From NCBI RefSeq assembly GCF_003945345.1, contig NZ_AP019308.1, forward strand, positions 806,001-870,000: 64,000 nt of DNA. The letters are read 5' to 3'. This document shows positions 7,827 through 15,926 of this stretch, piece after piece. How positions within the stretch are numbered: the first letter of the stretch is position 1; each line of letters starts with the position of its first letter. The notes beneath the pieces are model-generated. The model was not told the origin of the DNA, did no database searches, and was given only the letters and a program-made list of their open reading frames with translations. Origin of the DNA: Paenibacillus baekrokdamisoli. GTDB lineage: Bacteria > Bacillota > Bacilli > Paenibacillales > Paenibacillaceae. A program made the position numbers and the translations under genes.

Positions 7827-9368
7827 CTAACTGCTCTGTTTCTCTAGATCTTTCTGTTCCAACTGGCTATAACTCAAATACAAGTCCCCAATCTGCTTCA
7901 GAACTTCTTCATTCTCGGGCTGGAAATGAATCGCCCATTCCAAGTACTTAATGGCTTTAACTATTTCCCCTGACTCTAAGCAACGCTCAGACATGAACTG
8001 ACTAAGCGTAAAAAGTTTTTCTTCCCATTTATCACGTTCTCTCAATATCCAATTATCGGACAATGTACTAAAAGAGTTCTTATGAAGATGCTCAAACAAT
8101 TGCGTACAAAGTTGCTGTTTATGTATGGAATCCTGTTCAATCCAAGCTTTCTCCAGCAGCTTGATAAATGCGGTTAAGTCACATTTTATATTTCCGCTTA
8201 AGTAGATATGTTCCTTGTCCAACATAAGAAAATGGTATTCATCATTCTTAATGAGTTTTCGCAGATGCGTTAAATACATCCGTAAATTGTGCCGAGCTTT
8301 TCCTGTCGAAACATTCCCCCATAGATCATCACATAGTTGTTCTCTTGTTACAGAGGGGTTTATGACCAAATAGATGAGAATTTGCTTGGCGTAGCGCTGA
8401 TTCCAGCCTTCAACAATTTGCTCACCATTAACGAATACTTGGAAATGATTCAATAAATCGACTCTTAATATGTTCTCAGATGTAACTTGGTTTTGTTCAT
8501 CCAGCCTTTCAAATAGTTCATTATGGAGTGCTTGAAGAAACGCATCTTCACTTTTGGGTGATGCATTGCCATTCTGAAAAAAGTGATGGATCTGCTTGTA
8601 GGTTTCTTCAGGCTGGTCATAAAATGTCATATTTGATGAATTGAGAATCGTCATACATTGCGAATTCGGAATATAAGTAGTCTGTAAACCGGATAAATAG
8701 GTCGGATAAATGGGGTCAAGATCACCTGAAACGATGACTACAGGTTTGGTATTTCCTTTAAGCTGGACAAAAATTTCATCATGAATGTCTACAAAAGCTT
8801 CCCAAAGCTCAAAATAGGTTTCAAGTGAAACCTTATAGAAGCCTTCATATAATTGTGAAATCTCAGGACTGTCTGATGTATAAAGAGTGATGTTTGGAAT
8901 GACATGATCAGCTAGTAGCTCTATTGAGTTATTTTGAACTAACGATCTTCGATGCTCTGTGAATTTAGCTGCTGTGCTTTTTGGGAAAAATAATGGAATA
9001 GAGTGCAAGCTACAACCTAAAACCATTTCCGGTTTAAAAATTCCAAGCAGCACGGCACATATGCTTCCTGCTCCATGACCAACGGCGAAAAAAGAAGAAA
9101 TATTGAGCTGTTCTACAAGAAAAAGTGTGTCCTCGAATAGCAGTCTCCAAGCTAATTTGTCTGGCTCTTTATCGCTTAACCCATGTCCACGCAAATCATA
9201 GCGAAGAATATGATAGTGTTGCTGCAAATAAGGAACAATCAAATCCCAGGAACGTAAATTCATACCCGCTCCGTGGATAATCAGGATAGTGTCTGTTTGT
9301 TAGTTAGGAGAGCTAGACTGAAGATATTCATAATAAATGTCCATACCATTTCGATCAATGTAAGGCAT
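7827..9368 (-). pseudogene. alpha/beta hydrolase-like domain fused to winged-helix activator, nonsense mutated
   Basis: From ATG 9368 the frame reads MPYIDRNGMDIYYEYLQSSS-PN, a TAA at 9302-9300 (codon 23), then QTDTILIIHGAGMNLRSW and on without a break to 7827, 513 codons in all. Residues 30-260 are an alpha/beta hydrolase fold (IIHGAG oxyanion loop, YDLRGHGLS). The nucleophile elbow, however, is GHGAG instead of GxSxG, and the usual late histidine segment reads NSSNMTFYDQPEE. Ser and His are therefore both replaced and the domain looks like a dead sensor. A winged helix plus BTAD-type helical repeats follow (LRVDLLNHFQVFVNGE, then tandem helices), as in SARP/AfsR-like regulators. The remaining start at 9263 would lack the HG loop. 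Confidence 0.75.
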
Positions 9369-9530
9369 ATGCTGTTTAGTTTCCTCTCATCATCAAATCA
9401 TAAGATTAATCGTTATTACATCTTATAACAGGTTTAAAGGAAAATACATACAGAGTCATTACTATAAGACCATCTTTTAGTGTGGCGATAGCGTAACGCT
9501 ACTTTTTGTAGAATAAGAATAGCAATCTCG

Positions 9531-9556
9531 AAAAAAACGAGCATGCTCGTTTTTTT
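9531..9556. terminator. perfect palindromic terminator
   Basis: AAAAAAACGAGCA followed by TGCTCGTTTTTTT is a perfect 26-bp palindrome. Because both flanks are homopolymer runs it can terminate in either direction. Confidence 0.8.
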
Positions 9557-9637
9557 GAACTTAGTTATTAGGTTTTAAATTGTTGAGTTCATCTTCAACC
9601 AATCCTACTAACTCAGCAGCTTTCAGGTGAACAAACG

Positions 9638-10156
9638 ATGTCAGAACAGCTTCAAAGTGAAAATGAGCAGACAAGTATTGAGGCAGAAGAAATTCAAGTT
9701 CATGAAGAGACAGGGCAAGAACAAGCCCAACAAGAAGAACAAGTTTCTGCCCAGGAAGAATCAACTCCACCTGAGGTAACTGCTAATGAGAATTTAAATG
9801 AAAAGCCGATTATTCAAGAAGATCAGGATATTGTCCCTGAACAAGGGGATGGTGAACAGCAGCATGAAGATTCGTCACAGCAGGAAGTAATATTAAATGA
9901 AGAAAATACACAAGAGTTGCAGCAAGAACTAAATGATGGCAAAGAAGAGCGGCCACTTGCCATTGAAGATATTGTAAAGCCGGGAAAATTTGGAGTAACG
10001 AACAGCCAAATGATCCCTGCCATGAAGCAAGTGATTGCGGATGGCTCAGTCGAAAAGCTGAGGATGCTTCGCTCTATGTACCTGTATTCCTTCGAGAATT
10101 CGCTAAGGTATCTGAAAAAGTCGGAACGGGAATTCATTCAAAATAACCTGAAATAG
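9638..10156 (+). CDS. Glu/Gln-rich acidic protein of unknown function
   Basis: The 172-residue protein has a low-complexity first 105 residues rich in Glu, Gln and Asp (QEQAQQEEQVSAQEES and similar), probably disordered. It is followed by a basic folded-looking tail with PLAIEDIVKPGKFGVTNSQM and two predicted helices ending REFIQNNLK. There is no signal peptide or membrane segment. AGGTG lies about eight bases before the ATG. It has its own terminator and stands just left of the recombinase relic. I do not recognise the tail; DNA- or protein-binding is possible. Confidence 0.6.
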   Translation: MSEQLQSENEQTSIEAEEIQVHEETGQEQAQQEEQVSAQEESTPPEVTANENLNEKPIIQEDQDIVPEQGDGEQQHEDSSQQEVILNEENTQELQQELNDGKEERPLAIEDIVKPGKFGVTNSQMIPAMKQVIADGSVEKLRMLRSMYLYSFENSLRYLKKSEREFIQNNLK

Positions 10157-10202
10157 AACAAGTCGGAGCATGGATTGGTCATGTGCTCCGACTTGTTTTT
10201 AT
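10157..10202 (+). terminator. Rho-independent terminator
   Basis: AACAAGTCGGAGCATG pairs with CATGTGCTCCGACTTGTT (two-base bulge) followed by TTTTATTTTG. It ends the acidic-protein gene. Confidence 0.85.
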
Positions 10203-10206
10203 TTTG

Positions 10207-10380
10207 TTAATTTTTCTGACTGTCTTGCGTAGAATGATGCACTTTGGGGAGAGGTATGTCTATGTCGGCCTCGGCTTGGACAGTTTGGCTCAATATCTCG
10301 ATCACATGCTCATGAAATTGCCGCAACGCTTTGTCGGATGGCTGATTACTTTCCTTGATTACATATTCACATTTTTTCAT
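10207..10380 (-). CDS. small protein (57 aa) beside the recombinase
   Basis: A minus-strand gene with a textbook ribosome site: GGAGG eight bases before the ATG at 10380. It encodes MKKCEYVIKESNQPSDKALR and continues QFHEHVIEILSQ to a TAA at 10207. It is soluble with one long amphipathic helix (about 20-45), resembling small accessory proteins often found beside large serine recombinases in Firmicute elements. It is divergent from the recombinase gene, with about 110 bp between the starts. Function is not recognised; a recombination directionality or regulatory role is only a thought from position. Confidence 0.6.
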   Translation of the reverse strand: MKKCEYVIKESNQPSDKALRQFHEHVIEILSQTVQAEADIDIPLPKVHHSTQDSQKN

Positions 10381-10390
10381 GAATTACGCC

Positions 10391-10411
10391 TCCAAAATTT
10401 TATAGTTGTCA
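10391..10411. repeat. 21-bp repeat, left copy (possible att half)
   Basis: TCCAAAATTTTATAGTTGTC plus A occurs here and again at 39161-39181 with a single mismatch. It lies between the small minus-strand gene and the recombinase start, the usual place for an attachment site of a serine integrase. Whether it is one is unproven. Confidence 0.4.
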
Positions 10412-10494
10412 TATTCGATGATGAGTCATCAAAAATGCCCAACATTCTATTTGGAAGGCGGCAAAATATTAACACGTTTGGAGTAGAGGAACTT

Positions 10495-12002
10495 ATGGAA
10501 AGCAAAACAATAAAGCACGTAGCCGTCTATTTAAGAAAATCACGGGATGATGGTGAATTTGAAGACGTTCTCTCGAAGCATAGGGATACCCTTCTGGCCT
10601 TGGTCGAGAATCGAAATTGGACCTATAGGCTATATGAAGAAGTAGCCTCTGGGGAAAAGATCGAGTCCCGGAAAGAAATGCAGAAGTTACTTCGGCATGT
10701 TGAAGACCAGCTCTATGATGGAGTAGTGGTTATGGATATTGACCGTTTAGGGCGTGGAGAAAATAAGGATTGGGCACTCATAAAAGATACGTTTTTGAAC
10801 TCAGAGACGGTAATCATTACACCGAACAAGATATACGATCTGGAAATAGACAATGACGATGTATCCTTTGATTTCATGTCCATTTTTGCCCGAATAGAGT
10901 ACAAAACGATTAAGCGAAGAATGAAGCAGGGGAAAGAGGCAGGAGCCAAGAAAGGCATGTGGACAAACGGAAAGCCACCGTTTCCTTACTACTACGATAA
11001 AAACACAAGGTCGGTACTGGTGGATGAAACGAAGCTTCCGATTTATCGAGCGATTGTAGAGAAATATCTTAATGGAACAAACCTTGGTCATATTGCTATT
11101 TGGCTGACGATAACAAGATACCCACGCCATACAACATTAAGCCTGATGGAAAGAACAAGGGCTGGTCAAATATTACGGTTCAACGGTTGCTGGCAAGCGA
11201 AATCCATTTGGGTTACATCACTTATGGTAAAACCCGTTCCAAACGTGGACAGGTGGAATTGGTTCCCGAAGAAGAGCGGATTAAAGTCATGGGAACACAT
11301 GAAAAGCTGAAAACGCCGGAAGAACATGAAGCGATTATGGAACGGCTGCTTAAGAATTGCATGTTGAATCCCAATTCAAGACGTAACATTTTTCCTTTGT
11401 CAGGCTTGCTTTATTGTGAAAAATGTGGTTCACGGATGAGGTTCCGGGTGGGAGAGAATAAGAAGCAGGGACAGCACTGGAGTGCATTGTGCTATCACCA
11501 GTACAAAGATGGCAGCAAATGTGAACAGCGTGGCAAGGTAATGGATGCTGATTTTTTCAATGCTCTGTATGATCGGATTATCCATATAGACCCGAACATT
11601 TTACGGGAGATTGAATTGCATGGAAGTAGGTACAATGATACACAGGTCATTATCGAGGTCAAAGAGCAGGAGTTGAAGAAGCAGAAGCGGGCATTGGACA
11701 AGCTGCATGAATCGTATGAAGAAGACATGATAACGAAGCAAGTATTTTTGGAGCGTAAAGCTATCCGGTCAAGGCAGATACAGAAGCTGGAGGAAGAGTT
11801 GAAGGATTTGCGGAAGGTTGTAGTAGATGAAGGGAATTATCCGACTGTGGAGCAGATATATGAGCGGATAGGTGAGTTTAGGGAGTTGTGGAGCGCTTCA
11901 GTGACGAGTGAAGAGAAGAATAGGGCGTTGAAGAAGCTGGTGGAGCGGATTGTATATAATCGGGAAGGGAATCGGGTGGAGTTGACGGTTTGTTATAAAT
12001 AA
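10495..12002 (+). pseudogene. large serine recombinase, one-base frameshift
   Basis: From ATG 10495 (GAGGA upstream) the protein begins MESKTIKHVAVYLRKSRDDG, whose serine in LRKS is the expected catalytic residue. A resolvase domain follows with DIDRLGRG and the long helix. At about 11100 the frame shifts: IAIWL in one frame is continued as DDNKIPTPYNIKPDGKNKGW in another, so one base has been lost near TTTGGCTGAC. The second part has the recombinase domain, a zinc ribbon (CEKCG ... C near 11490 and 11522) and a coiled-coil tail ending ELTVCYK, about 500 residues in total. It is the probable integrase of the surrounding island, now inactive unless the shift is a sequencing error or recoding. 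Confidence 0.85.
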
Positions 12003-12019
12003 GATTAATACATTTTACA

Positions 12020-12048
12020 CAAACATATGTTCTAATGTATGCTAAAAT
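12020..12048 (+). promoter_or_regulatory. LexA-box-like site overlapping an extended -10 promoter
   Basis: CAAACATATGTTCT (12020-12033) matches the Bacillus SOS box CGAACATATGTTCG at 12 of 14 positions. Ten bases later TGCTAAAAT (12040-12048) is a good extended -10 without a -35. This is the only promoter-like sequence seen between the recombinase and the defence genes. Confidence 0.4.
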
Positions 12049-12098
12049 TATTACATATTGAGCTAATGGTAAGAAAATCTATGAATGGAGGTATTGGT

Positions 12099-12170
12099 AT
12101 GGTCGACACCATTACAAAAAGTAATTATTATTTGATTGGTTTGCTTGTAGATGATGCAACTACTGATTAG
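12099..12170 (+). CDS. small ORF (23 aa) with strong ribosome site
   Basis: GGAGG stands seven bases before an ATG encoding MVDTITKSNYYLIGLLVDDA then TTD and a stop. It is either a leader peptide of the defence operon or the 5' stump of a deleted gene. It lies just downstream of the LexA-like promoter. Confidence 0.35.
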   Translation: MVDTITKSNYYLIGLLVDDATTD

Positions 12171-12323
12171 CTTCTCAGAATTGCAACCTTATCCTAGAAC
12201 ATGGAAGCGATAGTTTACGAGAGCCACTAAAGAAGAAGAATGTATAAAATAGAAGGGATTTGAATATATTTGTCGAAATATTCCTAATACTATAACCCCT
12301 TGTGTGACGGAGGAAATGGATTA

Positions 12324-12371
12324 ATGCAAATTTGTAAAAATAATTTGTGTAGAGGAATAGACAATGAATAA
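12324..12371 (+). CDS. 15-aa leader ORF overlapping the next start
   Basis: GGAGG (12309-12313) precedes ATG 12324; the frame encodes MQICKNNLCRGIDNE and its TAA lies inside the first codons of the following gene (overlap 12364-12371). This geometry allows translational coupling. The downstream gene also has its own AGAGGA site, so coupling is a possibility and not a certainty. Confidence 0.35.
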   Translation: MQICKNNLCRGIDNE

Positions 12372-13461
12372 TCAAAGCAAAGCTGCTGTAAATGCTGGTG
12401 TTCATGGTTCGACGGGCACTGAATTTCAAAAACATTGTGCATTATACTTTTTGTTCGAAAAGTATAAAGATTTAAAAGATAGAAAGTACTTTATTTGTAT
12501 AGAACATCATGATGATTTTTTGTTTTGTTATCAAAATAGTGATGAGCTTATTTCTTCTATTGACTCTTATCAAGCAAAGAAGTCTTCTGAAAAGTGGGAA
12601 ATGAGTGGCTTATATGAATTACTTAGAAAAATGACTGGAGTAGGCTTATCACTGAATGCAGATAGTATGCCTAAAGTAAATAACTATACACATAACTTAG
12701 AGTTCATAACTAACAACTCTATACAATTAAGTAATGGTCTTAGAGGAAAAGGTAAGAATAAAAGTATAACTATTAACGAGAGTAATAGTAGTTTGAAATT
12801 TACTGATCTAGATACTGAGATTACAAATAAAATTGAAGCAGAATTAACAAAATTGTTAGGTAAGGATTTAGAAGGTTTAAAGGAATTAAATAATGTTTCA
12901 TTAGCCTATATTGATTTTCCAAAGAAAAGCGCTGGGCAAAAGGATTCTCTAGTTGGACTGCTCAGTAGAATATTTGGAGAAAAGGTCAGTGATCATAGAG
13001 CTGCTGTAGATGCTCTGTTGCTTCTATTTAGAGATGTAGAAAACACTTTAAACCAAGGCAATGTTGTGAAGTTAATGGATGAATCAAAACGTGTTAGTTC
13101 TGCAAGCATTAATGATGCTATTGATATAATTACTACAAAAACGATGGCATTTGATTTGTGGCGAAATGAGGAAAAAGAAGTCTGTAGAAATCTGGAAATT
13201 TCCATTCCAGATAAGAGTGAGTTTAAGCTGAATTTTATTAATAGCTTTGATAGATTTAAAGATTATCGACAAGTTGAACATAAAAAAATACTCTCCTTTG
13301 TTAAGGAGAATAGTAATATAATGTATCGCTTTACTGTAGAGACTGATTGTATTTTAGAATTATATCAAATGTTTCGAAAGATCATAAGTTCTCAATTGTC
13401 AGAGCTAAGTATAAAAGCAGCTATTTATGCTGCATATATAGAAGTAAGGGGACAATTATGA
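12364..13461 (+). CDS. Cap4/DUF4297-like nuclease, LmuA-like defence effector
   Basis: The 365-residue protein has an N-terminal part fitting the DUF4297/Cap4 PD-(D/E)XK nuclease pattern: GSTGTEFQKH (Glu20), IEHHDDF (Glu47, Asp51) and SYQAKK (Gln70, Lys72). The remaining 230 residues are helical and would contact the partner. It overlaps the SMC-like ATPase gene by four bases (ATGA), so the two are translated as a pair. A Cap4-type nuclease paired with an SMC ATPase is the composition of Lamassu (LmuA-LmuB) and, more broadly, ABC-three-component systems. The start ATG has AGAGGA seven bases upstream. The nuclease call is by motif, the defence role by gene pairing. Confidence 0.65.
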   Translation: MNNQSKAAVNAGVHGSTGTEFQKHCALYFLFEKYKDLKDRKYFICIEHHDDFLFCYQNSDELISSIDSYQAKKSSEKWEMSGLYELLRKMTGVGLSLNADSMPKVNNYTHNLEFITNNSIQLSNGLRGKGKNKSITINESNSSLKFTDLDTEITNKIEAELTKLLGKDLEGLKELNNVSLAYIDFPKKSAGQKDSLVGLLSRIFGEKVSDHRAAVDALLLLFRDVENTLNQGNVVKLMDESKRVSSASINDAIDIITTKTMAFDLWRNEEKEVCRNLEISIPDKSEFKLNFINSFDRFKDYRQVEHKKILSFVKENSNIMYRFTVETDCILELYQMFRKIISSQLSELSIKAAIYAAYIEVRGQL

Positions 13462-15182
13462 AAACAAAATTATTAATAAACAAACTATTTGCATATTCAG
13501 AGAGTAAAAACAAGTATTTTTACACAGAGTTTGATCAAGGTATAAACATAATTTATGGAAAAAATACATCAGGAAAAAGCACAGTTTTTCAGATGCTTTT
13601 ATACACACTGGGTATAAATGACAATAACGACTACTTGAAAGAAATTATTGAAGAAGGTGCTTTTTTAAGAGTAGACTTTCAAGTAATTAACAATCGAGAA
13701 AGTGAAAAAATTACATTTGTTAGAGATGATGAAACCATATTTATTAAAAGGGTCGATAAACCTATTATGAGGTTTAATGGTATTAGAGCGAATCAGTCTG
13801 CTGAACATATTAAACTTAAAGGATTCCTTCATGAATTATTTAATTTCACACTTAAACTAGAGAATAAGGAGGGGTACAAAGCTGCTCCAATCGAAGCAAT
13901 GTTTTTGCCTTATTATATACCTCAGTCAGTAGGGTGGGTATACCTTAGAAAATCTTTTAGCAGCTTTGAGTATTATAAAAATCTTAAAGAAGATTATCTT
14001 GACTATTATTTAGGAATTGAATCACTTGTTGATAGGGATAAGAAGCAGGAATTGGAAAGGAAATTAAAAAGTAAAGAAGATGAAATTAAATTTTATTTAA
14101 ATTTAGAAAATAGTAATGACGAGTTCCAAATTACAAAACTAGTTGATGAAGAATTTGTTGAAGAGTCATTAGAATATATCAAGTTGCACAGTGATAATCA
14201 GGTGCTTCTAAACGAAAATGAAGAAGAATATATTTCTAAATGCAATGAACAGAGCTACTACAAAGAACGATTGTCTTTACTTCGAAAAGTGTCAAGACAT
14301 CACAAGAAACAAAACCCTTTAGAGGGAGCATGTCCTGCTTGTGATCGGGAACTTTCATTTAGTATTACTTCATCATATAAGTATTTTCAAGAAGAGAATG
14401 ACACTGAGGCAGAAATGGTAAAATGTAAAGCAATGATAAAGAAGCTGCAAGGGGAAATTAATTCTCTGGGAAAACTTATAAATGTTCGTAAAGAAAATAA
14501 CTTAAAAACATATGGAATATTAAAAAGGTATTTTAATCATAATATTTCTTTTGATAGTTGGTTGAATAATAAAGTGAATATACAGTTAATTCATGACATT
14601 AAATATAAACTTGGGGTATTAAGTACTGAAAAAATTACTATTGAGAATAGCCTCAAAGGTTTTAAAACAGAAGAAGAAGTCCAAAAATCTAGAATATCTA
14701 AAAGTAAAGAATTTGAGCGTATATTCCTAGGGTATATTGATGATTTAGGTGTAAAGACCTTAAAGGAAGATAGATATATATCATTATATAATATTTCAGC
14801 ATTTCCTTCTCAAGGGGTTGAGCTTCATAAAACAGTACTTGCATATAACTTTGCTTTAAATAAATTAATAGAAAAGACTGATGGTATACATCGTTTTCCC
14901 TTTATGCTCGATGCAATTTTTAAGGAAGATATAGAGCAATCAAATAAAAATGCTATCATTGAGTTTATTGGGAAAAATAAACCTAATGATACTCAATTAA
15001 TATTGTCAATTGCAGAAACTAAAGAAAATGAAAAAAGCATACATGAATATAATAAAAAGTATTTTAATGGAAGAGCTAAATTGATTTGTATAGGAGAAGG
15101 AGTTAGAGAACGCGCTTTTTTAACTCAATATGATGGTAGCATGGAAAATTATTTAGATGAAACTCTGAATATTATTAATTGA
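13458..15182 (+). CDS. SMC-like ATPase with zinc hook, LmuB-like
   Basis: The 574-residue protein has Walker A GKNTSGKST at 34-42, coiled-coil arms at about 190-290 and 320-440, and a single CPAC (292-295) at the arm tip resembling a Rad50 zinc hook. An ABC signature-like FPSQGVELHKTVLAYNFALN follows near 455, and Walker B/D-loop FPFMLDAIFKEDIEQSN near 478. It starts on the ATGA overlap with the nuclease gene; a longer upstream frame exists but has no support. In Lamassu/ABC-3C systems such an ATPase senses foreign DNA ends or replication intermediates and licenses the nuclease. No third (LmuC-like) gene is visible. Composition is very AT-rich, consistent with transfer. Confidence 0.75.
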   Translation: MKTKLLINKLFAYSESKNKYFYTEFDQGINIIYGKNTSGKSTVFQMLLYTLGINDNNDYLKEIIEEGAFLRVDFQVINNRESEKITFVRDDETIFIKRVDKPIMRFNGIRANQSAEHIKLKGFLHELFNFTLKLENKEGYKAAPIEAMFLPYYIPQSVGWVYLRKSFSSFEYYKNLKEDYLDYYLGIESLVDRDKKQELERKLKSKEDEIKFYLNLENSNDEFQITKLVDEEFVEESLEYIKLHSDNQVLLNENEEEYISKCNEQSYYKERLSLLRKVSRHHKKQNPLEGACPACDRELSFSITSSYKYFQEENDTEAEMVKCKAMIKKLQGEINSLGKLINVRKENNLKTYGILKRYFNHNISFDSWLNNKVNIQLIHDIKYKLGVLSTEKITIENSLKGFKTEEEVQKSRISKSKEFERIFLGYIDDLGVKTLKEDRYISLYNISAFPSQGVELHKTVLAYNFALNKLIEKTDGIHRFPFMLDAIFKEDIEQSNKNAIIEFIGKNKPNDTQLILSIAETKENEKSIHEYNKKYFNGRAKLICIGEGVRERAFLTQYDGSMENYLDETLNIIN

Positions 15183-15221
15183 TAAGAGTAATTAATTTTA
15201 TAACGCAAGTATCATTTAATG

Positions 15222-15250
15222 GAACGACAGAGCTGTCGTTCTTCTTTGTT
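15222..15250 (+). terminator. hairpin after the nuclease/ATPase operon
   Basis: GAACGACAG and CTGTCGTTC flank a short loop, followed by TTCTTTGTTT. The T run is interrupted, so it may be a moderate terminator. Confidence 0.6.
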
Positions 15251-15341
15251 TGCACAGTAATTGAACGGATCTTGATTAAATATCATAACATTCAGGGTTC
15301 GAAGTAACATTATGTGATTTTTTAGTGAAAGGAAGCTTCCA

Positions 15342-15660
15342 ATGGACAATAGGTTCATTGATAAGATTGAAGTTCAGGCGGATGGTTCGGTAAATAATCA
15401 TTACAAGTTTGCCGCCACCGCTCTTCTTACGGCTTAAATTACAGTGACTGACACTCTAATTTATTGGAGGTTTTAGTAGGAATGCAACGAATAAAAACGT
15501 AAAAATCCTTTGTTTTCAACACTTTGCGGGCTTGAGGACCTTCACGAAGGATGGCGCTGATTTCGAAAATAAGGTTCTAAAGGAAACAATTGATGTTTCG
15601 GTCGTGCTGGGCCTTGGTTTTGACATGAAGTGTGTAGACATGTCAGGGGTTAGTGAATGA
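15342..15660 (+). pseudogene. two short coding relics between the defence systems
   Basis: Frame 1 (15342-15437) encodes MDNRFIDKIEVQADGSVNNH and 11 more residues after AAAGGAAG. Frame 2 (15463-15660) is open for 65 codons without a normal start and reads KILCFQHFAGLRTFTKDGAD and onward to VDMSGVSE. Both look like protein but are too short and disconnected to be intact genes, so they are taken as debris of a lost gene. Family not recognised. Confidence 0.35.
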
Positions 15661-15926
15661 GTGCTTACAATATTGAGAATTAAAATTCAAGTGCGTTTTT
15701 TGTTTATCTGGAGTTCTCTAATATTAAAAGTTGCGAGAGGTTACAGAAACAAGGGATTATATAATTTATATAGAATTATATTTTTTAGGAAAGCATTAGA
15801 AATTTGTATGGGCATAGCAGATCATAAAGAGATCGTTCACCTATTATTGGGAAAACTTGTAGTAAGCTTTTGTGATTTAAATGGTACACTGCATATCCAT
15901 ATGAAATACATGAAAGGAAATTCACT

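Noticed and set aside
9561..9770. Minus-strand 69-codon frame antisense to the acidic protein
   Set aside because: Most of it mirrors the low-complexity Glu/Gln tract; only the last 20 residues look protein-like and there is no start signal.
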